Shown: piece by piece, positions 1 to 7,700 of the stretch
Position numbering within the stretch: the stretch's first letter is position 1
Layout: each line of letters opens with the position of its first letter
Assembly (NCBI GenBank): GCA_001662425.1
Contig: BDDC01002129.1
Span: forward strand, 1-10,653
DNA from: Chlamydomonas sphaeroides
Taxonomy: Eukaryota; Chlorophyta; Chlorophyceae; Chlamydomonadales; Chlamydomonadaceae
Direction: 5' to 3'
DNA length: 10,653 nucleotides
Notes under the pieces: model-generated
Told to the model about the DNA's origin: nothing
The model's database searches: none
What the model saw: the letters and a program-made list of their open reading frames with translations, nothing else
Position numbers and translations under genes: made by a program

Positions 1-38
1 TGGGGTGGGGTGGGGTGGGGTGGGGTGGGGTGGGGTGG
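1..38 (+). repeat. (TGGGG)n pentanucleotide repeat
   Basis: Seven perfect TGGGG units start at the first base and decay into TGGTGGGG. A related, longer and more degenerate GGGGT-rich tract lies at 9733-9858 in the homologous intron. The G runs on the coding strand could form a G-quadruplex. It is not the green-algal telomere repeat (TTTTAGGG). Confidence 0.85.
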
Positions 39-335
39 TGGGGCTTGCGCACGTGGCAGCGCGCCAGACCGGCCAGCGCCGGGCCGCATGAGTGTTGGGG
101 TTGGGGGTGCAGGGCGGCGCAGGTGCGCGGACGGGGAGTGATCTGGCTGGTGCCATCCCAGGGGCATAGCACGGGTGAGGGGGAGAGGTACGGTGGGGTC
201 AGGATGTGGGGTCAGGCAGAGGCGCGGCGCCCCGCCCCGCCCTCGGCCTCCCCTTATTCACGTACGCCCTACACCGCACCCATGCTACCCTGAGCCGTGC
301 AGCCCCCGCCTTGCCGGCCCCTCCTCCCCTCGCAG
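1..335 (+). other. 3' end of an intron of copy A
   Basis: This is the part of an intron immediately before the exon at 336; it ends in a C/T-rich tract and GCAG. It aligns closely with the end of the intron 9733-10147 in the second gene, including the acceptor region, with scattered substitutions and a 3-nt difference near 110. It opens with seven TGGGG units. No coding sequence is supported here: the open frames in it are intronic and not conserved beyond this alignment. Confidence 0.75.
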
Positions 336-2438
336 GCGCTGGTGCTCGAGTGCCTGGCCTCGGGCGCCGACGGCGTGTGGGCCGCCATCTGCGATGAGGG
401 GGCGGCCACCGGCCACGCAGGTGGGGGTGGGCTTGTTGGATCGGGGATGGGGTGGGACAGCAACGGGCCACAGGCAGGGGCACGCACCGGCTCGCGCGCA
501 CAGGTGGCCAGCCCATCCAGCCAGCCTGGCCTGGTGGAAGGGGTGTAGACAGGCCTCGCACCGGTGCCCCACTTGCTGGCCCCTTGCTGGCCCCCTGCCC
601 TGCCCTCCGCTCCCGCCTCCCTCCCTTCACCCCCGGCCCCCAGGCTCTCTGGGCACGCTGGTCAACCTGGCCCGCCTGGGCAACCCCCACGTGCGGCGGC
701 AGTTCAATCTGGTGCGCATGCGCAACTCGGCGGTGCGACTCACAAAGCTGGTGAGCAGGAGGGAAGGAGGCAAGGAGGGAAGGGCACACGCGGCTTGTCG
801 TACCGTGCTGCAACGCAAGCTAGGGAACCCGGGCCTGGGCCCTTGTGGCTGCGCTAGCCCTGCCGGGGGCCGCGCTGGCATTGTTGTGCAAGGCAGAAGG
901 AGTGCTACAGATGGGCCAGGGGCCGCAGCAGGAGGGCCCGACGGGTGGGACTCTGGCGTCGCCGCGGGTCGCCTCTTCTGGCCCCTAGATGCACGAAGCG
1001 CCAGCGGCAACGGCCCGGGCCACGCACACCCTTCCGCAAAGAAACACATCCATGGATCAGCCACGCAGCGCGCATAGAACTGGCCTCCGCACCGGTCGTC
1101 ACGTACGACGTATTTTGCACCAGCACGGGCCGGGCTCGGAAGCCCGAACTTTCGCAGATAGGACAGGCGAAGCCTGTGTGCTGCGAGCTCCCCAGTGCGC
1201 CCCAAGTATGTCCCGGCGTGCCGCGGCCATAGACTCGCCATCAGGGACCCTAAGCCGCCACCCATTTGCCATCTCTTTTGGCGGGCGAGCCCTCGCACTG
1301 CGTAGCAAAGCAGGCAGCGTATAATTACGTCCTGGCGGTGGCTTCTGACAGAGCCCGGCAACCCTCCGCAGGTGACGGGCACCGACCCGCATGCGCGGAC
1401 CGAGGTGTACGGCCGCCGCGCGCCGCTGGACCGCGACTGGTGGACGGAGGAGGGCTGGGGCGGCATCCCCTTCCCCGTCAACCCGGCCGCGGCCAAGGTG
1501 CGGCGGGATGCCAGGGGCCAGCTGGGGCCGCAGGGGCTGGCGGGCTGGATGGAAGCGGGGCGGTCGGGCGGCTGCCGGGAGCGGAGCGGGAGCTTGGCCG
1601 ATGGCCGGATGGGCTGCCTCCGTGCCCGCGCGCGGTGCATGGGCCGGGGGGCTGTTGGCGGGTGGGTGGGCCGTACGGGGTACGACCGTAGGTGGCTTTC
1701 ACACAGCAGACAGCTCGATGTAGGGCCTCAGGTGCCTCCCAAGTCTGCAGTGGCAGCGCCGCAGCAGCTCCGTGGCCCCGTTGGGTGCGCGCAGGAGAGG
1801 CGCCGCAGCTGGCTGGGCTTGTCGGGCGCACCCGATCTGCCACTGCGGTCTTGCTGGCACGATCGCCCTTCCCAATCTGCCCTACTCACTCTCCCCCCTC
1901 ACCGCCCGACCACCCACCGGCAGATCCGCTTCGGCGAGGGCAAGACCATCGACGAGGTGCGCCTGCGGGAGCGAGGGAGGGAGGGAGGGAGGGGCGGAGG
2001 GGGCTGCCAGGGGGGCTGCCTGCGTGCCAGGTGCCGCGCCCGTACGGCTGTCCGACACATGCACACGCGTTTCTCTCTCACACACACCCGGGCAGGCTGG
2101 GCCTCACTTCCGCACTGGCGCATCTAAGTGCATTCCCTCTGTGCACGGCCGACGCGCCGCTCTACCCGGGGCGTGCTGTGCCGCGTGTGGGGTTCTGTTC
2201 TCTTCAACACTTAAACACACACATCCTGCAGGAGGAGCCGATGGAGCAGTGCTGCTTCCCCGAGCCCAAGCTGGAGGCCATCCAGTCGGCCCTTGCCTGT
2301 GGGGACCCCGCCTGCCTGCCGGAGGCGGAGATGGGGCGGGGCAGCGCGCAGGGAGGGAAGGGGAACGAGGCTGAGGGCGGGGAGGGCGCCGGCGCTGGGG
2401 CTGGGGCCGAGGGAGGGGCGGCGCGGAAGGGCGGCTGA
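336..2438 (+). CDS. HMGL-like (pyruvate carboxyltransferase family) enzyme, copy A, 3' part of a spliced gene
   Basis: Partial gene; the 5' exons lie left of the window. Five exons join in frame: 336-420, 644-750, 1372-1497, 1924-1956 and 2232-2438, ending in TGA at 2436-2438, giving 185 residues. All four introns are GT-AG. The first two exons carry the end of the TIM barrel: a loop GVWAAICDEGAATGHAGSLG (Cys19 and His27 of this fragment), then a helix segment NLARLGNPHV. The third exon has TGTDPHARTEVYG, resembling the post-barrel segment (TG.DP...YG) of DRE-TIM metallolyases. The last exon ends in about 34 residues rich in Gly, Ala and Glu (fragment 152-185), which looks like a disordered tail. 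No LeuA-type regulatory domain is present. Family members join or cleave C-C bonds next to a metal-bound carboxylate; the substrate here cannot be told. The first two exons match those of the second gene at 10148-10579. Splice junctions are predicted by eye; the 33-nt exon is the least certain. Confidence 0.8.
751..1371 (+). other. Intron of copy A, 621 bp
   Basis: Donor GTGAGC at 751, acceptor CCGCAG ending at 1371, phase 0. It begins with a short AGGGAAGG-type tract (760-783), which in the second copy is expanded at the right end of the window. The rest is moderate-GC unique sequence with no supported exon and no repeat that I recognise. Confidence 0.7.
1498..1923 (+). other. Intron of copy A, 426 bp
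   Basis: Donor GTGCGG after AAG, acceptor CGGCAG ending at 1923, phase 0. Splicing here joins an exon ending in NPAAAK to the short exon starting IRFGEGK. The frame stays open through the first part of the intron, but this sequence turns into Gly/Arg/Ala-rich translation unlike the family, so retention is unlikely. Confidence 0.6.
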
Positions 2439-2917
2439 GCGGCCGGCCAGGAAGGGTCGGGGCTGGCCCGTGCGCGGTGGGGTGGGGTCTGGGGTGGCAT
2501 TGCTGGCCGGCAACTCATGGCACTGCGGGACGCAGTGGGGCCGGGGCGGGCGCGCGGTGGAGTGGGGCCGTTGGGGGCTGCAGGCGCTGGGCCGTGTGGC
2601 GTCCAGCGGCGGGAGCCCTGGCGGCGTGTTGTGAGTTACTCGTATGATTTAGGAAACTGCCTGACTTCGCAAACTCGTGTTTTCTTGTCGCACAGTGTTG
2701 TGCGAATGTTGGGCTGCGTCGCGCTGGCGGGTGGCACGGCGTTGCGGGCCCGCTGGGCGATGCCTACCGTATGGGCAGGTGCCGGCTGGCGTTGGGGATT
2801 GGTCTTTGGGGTGTGCCCGGAGAACGTGTGATGGGACTTGGATGAGCTGTCGGCACGCGGCAGCCCGCGTGAGCAGCTGGCTGCCGACAGGGGCAGGGAG
2901 GCAGCTACGGCAGCAGG

Positions 2918-3004
2918 CCCCCGGCCTGGGGCAGCACAGGAGGGCCCCCGGCCTGGGGCATCACAGGAGGGCCCCCGGCCTGGGGCAGCTCAGGAGGGCC
3001 CCCG
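2918..3004 (+). repeat. 27-bp minisatellite, about 3.2 units
   Basis: CCCCC runs start at 2918, 2945, 2972 and 2999, an exact 27-bp period. Units read CCCCCGGCCTGGGGCA followed by GCACAGGAGGG, TCACAGGAGGG or GCTCAGGAGGG, so only two changes separate the units. The period is a multiple of three, so open frames crossing it show a nine-residue repeat on both strands; I do not take this as evidence of coding. Confidence 0.9.
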
Positions 3005-4261
3005 GCGCCGCGAAGCGGCCAGGCGTGGGAGCAGCGGTGCGGTGCTGGGAGCGGGGCACATCGTCTTTTACGTAATGTTACGTTACATGGTGGTGGCGCG
3101 TGCAAGCAAGCGGAGCGGCCCGGCGTGGCCGCAGCGCTGTGGCGGGCGGGCGCGCCCGACAGCGCATTGCCGGGTAGCCTCGGCGTGTTGAGCTCCGATA
3201 GTTGATGGCCGATCAGACGTCTGTTAAGTGCGTCGTGACGGGTTACTGCTGAACGAACAGACCCACGTGGCACGTCGGCATCGGCGGTTCGGTACCAGGC
3301 CGCCTGGCAGCAGCGAGGGATGCGGAGCGCTACCTCAACACGCCGCCGCGCCGTTCTTACAGAGCCCACTGGGCGCATGGCGGGCTGCAGGGGGACGACG
3401 CAGGATGGTGTAGGAGGGAGGGAGGAGGGGGCGTTGGGGGCGCATCCGGGTGTGTGAGTCTGCCTGTGTGTGTCTCTGTGAGTCTGTGTTGGAGATCAAG
3501 GAGCGTGGGCAAGGGCTGGGATCAGGGCGGGGGCCGCGGCGGGAGGGTTGGTGTGGCTGGGGCAAGGGGCTGGTGGAAGAGAGAGGAGCGGCTGGCTGAG
3601 CTTGCCCCGCCGTCAGCGCCCTGCGTGCTTCAGGCAGGCCGCTAATTAAGCACCAAGTGGGCCGGCGGGGCCAGGGGCCCTCCAGTGACTTCCACGCTGC
3701 TGTTTTAGTTGGAAGGCCAAGGGCCCAGGCCTCCAGGGCGGGCCGAGCGCGGTGCCTAGGTCTGGTTCGAACAAACCAGCCCTAATGAGCCACCAAGTGG
3801 CCGCGCCTACCCCCAATGTGTAGAAGCGCTTTAGTGGACACAGTTTAGACACCGGTGCATGCGGGGCTCCATGTTCCAGAGGCGCGCATTGCAGTCATCC
3901 GCAGTCAGCGGCGGCAACGGCGCACTGGGATGCGGGGACCCGGGGGAGACGGGCTGCTTTCCTGCGTGTTTTGCGTGGCCCCCAGAACCTCTCCCATGGC
4001 ACCTCCAGCGCGTTCTGGGCATGAGATGCTTTTGACGAAGAGTCGTGCGAGCTGTGCGACGTGTACTTTACGTCAGCCCCTCGCAGACATGCCCGTTAAT
4101 GGCGGCAACCGAAAGGCGCGAGTCTACAGTGCAGCGGGCGTGGTGCGGCATCCATGCTTGCTGAGTATCAGCATATTCATGCTTGCTCCGTCTGTACAAC
4201 GCAGTCCTCTCATACGTACTGCCATTACGTACTGCACTTCCGTTTGCACGACTGTCGCTGT

Positions 4262-4266
4262 TGTAA
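4262..4266 (+). terminator. Candidate polyadenylation signal TGTAA
   Basis: Green algae of this group commonly use TGTAA 10-20 nt before the cleavage site. This is the only such pentamer on the + strand between the stop at 2438 and the next start at 4723. If used by the upstream gene it would imply a 3' UTR of about 1.8 kb, long but possible. A chance match is also plausible. Confidence 0.25.
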
Positions 4267-4472
4267 GCTAAGGCAGGATAACAGGTAGCATCGTTGCCGC
4301 GTGCTCAAGGGCTGGTCGCGTTCTGTGCAGGCACGCGGCGGAGCAGGCAAAGCAAGGTGTCGAGGTCTGTGAGGGGCTGATACTTTGCGCTATGTTGTGT
4401 GTAGAATCACAATTCTGTAGCATCCGTCGTCGGGGTCATACAGTCAACAATTCACATCAAGATTTAATGTTG

Positions 4473-4493
4473 CCTTTGCCTCCAATGCAAAGG
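4473..4493 (+). promoter_or_regulatory. Perfect 7-bp hairpin with CCAAT in the loop, upstream of copy B
   Basis: CCTTTGC and GCAAAGG pair exactly around the 7-nt loop CTCCAAT. It sits about 230 bp before the start codon, in the lowest-GC part of the spacer. A role as promoter element or 5' UTR structure is only a guess from position. Confidence 0.25.
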
Positions 4494-4614
4494 TGGCCGA
4501 TGGTCGCCAACGGCACGCGCGACAAGTATCCTGCCCACTGACTGAACAATTCACTGCTGCACAAGCGGCAACTCCGTGCGTACGGGCCAAGAACTGTTGT
4601 ACCGACCACGCACC

Positions 4615-4632
4615 GCCAACGCCAACGCCAAC
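4615..4632 (+). repeat. (GCCAAC)3 hexanucleotide repeat
   Basis: Three perfect GCCAAC units, about 90 bp upstream of the start codon at 4723, probably in the promoter or 5' UTR. No function can be read from it. Confidence 0.7.
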
Positions 4633-4722
4633 GCCGCATTCCTCCTGAGCAGCGTCAGATAAACAACTGCCGCGCAGCAATTAACTTGGCCCGGACGCCC
4701 TGGAACGAGCAACCGCGGACGA

Positions 4723-7700
4723 ATGGCTCTCCCAATGGTCCCGTCCCGCGTCGCGCAAGCAGCGCACGACGACTTGAGCGAGTTGGAGGATGACCCTATC
4801 ATCTACGATGAGCCAGGCAAGTCCCCTCCCAGCAACTCCCGTGCCCAACCCCCATCATCCCACCCCGAGCGTCCACGAGGGTCGCTGTCCTCACAGTGCT
4901 TTCTCTCCTGGGCGCTCCCTCGATGCTCCCAGTGCTCGAGGACCTGGCTGCGGCCAAGCTGGAGCGACTGCGCAACCTGCAAGTCTTCGTGCTCGATAAC
5001 TCCCTTCGGTACGCCTCCCCCGCCCCCGGGCCCCCTGGGCGCATGTGACGGGCGCCGCGCCGGTGTTCGTTGCTGGGGGCTGCGGACCTCCACAGCTCCC
5101 TCACCTTTGCGGCGCCCGCCCCAACACCCGCCCGCCCCTTCCCCTCGCAGGGAGACCTCCGTGGCCGCCATCCGCAACCACACCCTCAAGGTGGTTGCGC
5201 CTCCGCTGCCGCCCCGCGCGACAGCCCCCGCGCGACAGCCCCCGCGCGACAGCCTCCGCGCGGCAGCCTCCGCCGCGGCGCCGCGCCGCGCCGCGCCGCG
5301 AACCGGGCCAACCATGCACACGAACCCCAGCAGCGCTTCCCCGCACCGTCCCGCACCACACGCCCATGGCATGCCCGCCAATCACATGCGTCGGTAGCTG
5401 CCCATGCTACCGACGCCGGCTGCTCAGCGCGCCGCTCCCTGGAGCCCAGGCGCTGCGACTGGGTGGCCTGGCCCCTGGCCCCTGGCGCCGTCTGCGCTTA
5501 CCGAAACCCGCGGCGAACGGCCGGCAGTGCGCGTGTCGGCACGCTCACATGGGGCATCCGAGCTTACCTCGCTGTGAGCTCGTGCCCAAGTGCCCCACAG
5601 CAACTTCGACACGGCCTTGAAGACCTGTCTATCAGCTGTCTTACTTAAGAGCAAGCGTGCAAGTCATTAGAGTGTCCCTGACACACGCACGCCTCTGGGC
5701 CCTGGCGCATAGCGGTAGTGCCGGAGCGCCTAGCGTCACGCGGCTCCGACCGCGCCCGCGCCAGGGCAGCGTGCCGGGAGGGGCAGTCCGGTTGGGCCCA
5801 TTGTGGCCACCCGTACGGCAGTACGACACCGTCCGGGAATCCTTTGCGCATGCAGATAGTTGGTCGGCTGAGGATTCAAGCCCCCCCATTGCCTTGCACA
5901 GCTCTCTTCCTGGTTGGCCGTTGCTTAAGCTCTTATGTTGCCAGCTTGCCAATCCACGAACGCACAGCCACCTACCCATAAAGTCAATCGCCCCATAATC
6001 CCTACCGTAGCACCGGCCGGCCACCGCCCGCTGGTTTCAAGCTATGAAGCCAACGCTCCCGCCCCTGCCAGCACTGCAAACCTCCCCAGCTGCGCATGGG
6101 TGCATGGCTTGCCCCAAAAGAGGCCGCCCAGGACGGACAGGGTCACCTCACTGCAAACCTCCCCAGCTGCGCATGGGTGCATGGCTCGCCCCAAAAAGAG
6201 GCCACCCAGACCAGACGCAAACAGTCGGTCATTGTGCGGTTGTCGCCGGGGTATTTGAGGGGTCTCGGGCACACGGACAACCGTGCCCTCTCCCCACGGG
6301 CCGGACCTAGCCGCCCCGACTGCCTGAAACGGCAGGACTGCACATCTCAACACACGCCGCCGCTCCTGCCGCTTTAGATATGTCGCGGCCGCTTGCAGGG
6401 GCAGGGGTCCCCTCCGGAGCGCTTTCGACGTGATTGCAAAGGCTTCCGCCCCGTTTCCTATGGAACGGGGCAAGCAAACGTCGCCGCACCCCGCGCTCGC
6501 GCCTTGCCTACTTCATCTATCCCCGACTCCCCCACCTCAGCGATAACGTCGAAGCTATATCTAGGAAACTCGACTGCAGGATGAGTGTCTCCGCTGTCCC
6601 CTGACGTACTCCACAACCCTCCCTTCCCTGCACCGGGACCTTTGTCACTGCTTTCGAAACCTCTACCCATTTTATACTCCCTTCCCATCCCGCAGGACAA
6701 GTGGCAGATCCTTCGCATGATCAAGGAGTGCGGTACGGCTCATACCGTCACGCCGTTGCTGTAGACCTGCAGCCGCTTTGGAGCTTGTTTGTCATGCATG
6801 CAACTGGCGTGACGGTACACTGCTGCTGCAAACGCGCAATTGGCACCGTGACCCCACCGCCAGGCATGAGCCAGTTCATCATCGCCTCCTTCAACGCCAT
6901 GAAGCAGGTGGACGACCAGTTTGCGCTGGTGAGCTGCGGCGAGGGGCCGGCAGGGGGGGCGGGGCAGTGGGGCAGGGGGCTGGGAGGAGCCGGGTTGGCG
7001 CTGGCCGGCGGGGGCCCGGGCGGGGGCGCCCCAGTGCCGCCGGTGCCCCTGGAGGCCATCTGTGCAAGCAAAGGGCAGGTGGCAGTGAAAGGAAGGAGGA
7101 GCCAGGTTGACGCCGCCAGCCGGTGCGTGTACATGTGGGCCCACGCCCCGGTGCGGCTCCCGCCGCGCCGCGCAGCTCGCGTCGGCGGCTAGCTAGGTGC
7201 CGTACGCCCCTGCCGTGACTGCGAGCCTCACCCGAGCTAGCTGCCAACCCAGCAGCACGAGCGCCCCATGCTGCTGCAGCACCACTGCCCCAGCCGGCAG
7301 CAGCAGGCCTGCGTGCCGGCAGGCAGGGGAGCCGCAGCCTCACGGCCGGCCCTCGGGGCCTGAACACGACTGAACACGGCGTGGCCTTCCCAACCCCCTG
7401 ACAAAATGAACACACATGCTGGCTTCATTCTTCGCGGACACACACCCTGGGCTTGTCGCCCACCGCCCCCATTCCCCAGGACTTGAAAGACAAGGGCGTG
7501 ATCTGCTCCAACTGCTACGCCTTCTGCGAGCTCTGGTGGGCGCAGGCCGCGATTCCCTGGGAACTCCTATCGTGCATAGACAAGGTTCCTGCCGTGGCAG
7601 GCGCGGCCGCGGCCCCGGTTGAAGCGATGGTGATTAGGTTGGAGCGCGTTGGAGGGAGCGCCCGCTCGGCGCCTGGTGTTCCAGCAGGCAATGGGCGTGC

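Larger units (their letters stand above)
1..783 (+). repeat. Long direct repeat, left copy (partner at about 9755-10612)
   Basis: The block holds an intron end, an 85-nt exon, a full intron, a 107-nt exon and the start of the next intron. The first exon is identical to its partner; the second differs at three third-codon positions, all silent. The 5' intron portion is highly similar, and the middle intron (421-643 versus 10233-10472) is clearly more diverged with indels. The offset grows from 9809 to 9829 across the block, so the copies are separate sequences, not one region read twice without change. Confidence 0.9.
2439..4722. other. Spacer between copy A stop and copy B start
   Basis: About 2.3 kb without a gene I can support on either strand. 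The first part must hold the 3' UTR of the upstream gene, and the last part the promoter and 5' UTR of the downstream gene. It contains a 27-bp minisatellite (2918-3004), a GT-rich stretch (about 3448-3490), a pair of related segments near 3643 and 3782, and a lower-GC region from about 4380 to 4560 before the start codon at 4723. The only TGTAA on the + strand is at 4262-4266. I see no clear TATA box. Confidence 0.6.
5191..6695 (+). other. Intron 3 of copy B, 1505 bp
   Basis: The longest intron in the window, between the exon ending RNHTLK and the exon starting DKWQILRM; these join as a continuous family segment, so no exon seems to be missing. It holds a 14-bp tandem repeat and a GCCGC run (5215-5300) and a 77-bp duplication (6072-6220). 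Nothing else is recognised on either strand. Confidence 0.7.

Noticed and set aside
1..38. TGGGG array as a telomere
   Set aside because: The unit differs from the known green-algal repeat, and the homologous tract at 9733-9858 is clearly intronic.
175..1077. 300-codon open frame on the + strand through the left block
   Set aside because: It crosses spliced exons in the wrong frame and includes intron sequence. The family frame is supported by the conserved loop and splice sites.
627..1640. 337-codon open frame on the - strand
   Set aside because: Antisense to two exons of copy A, with Arg/Pro/Ala-rich translation and no recognisable domain.
2838..3191. 117-codon open frame with nine-residue repeats
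   Set aside because: The repeat arises from the 27-bp minisatellite; the rest has no recognisable domain and no clear coding signal. The 157-codon frame on the other strand (2905-3378) was rejected for the same reason.
3765..3785. GGTTCGAAC resembling a tRNA T-loop
   Set aside because: It forms a simple hairpin CTGGTT/AACCAG, but no acceptor, D or anticodon arms can be drawn from the flanking sequence.
4817..4822. GT donor at 4821 for intron 1
   Set aside because: It would leave two bases of a codon, and neither acceptor then restores the frame of the LDNSLRE exon.
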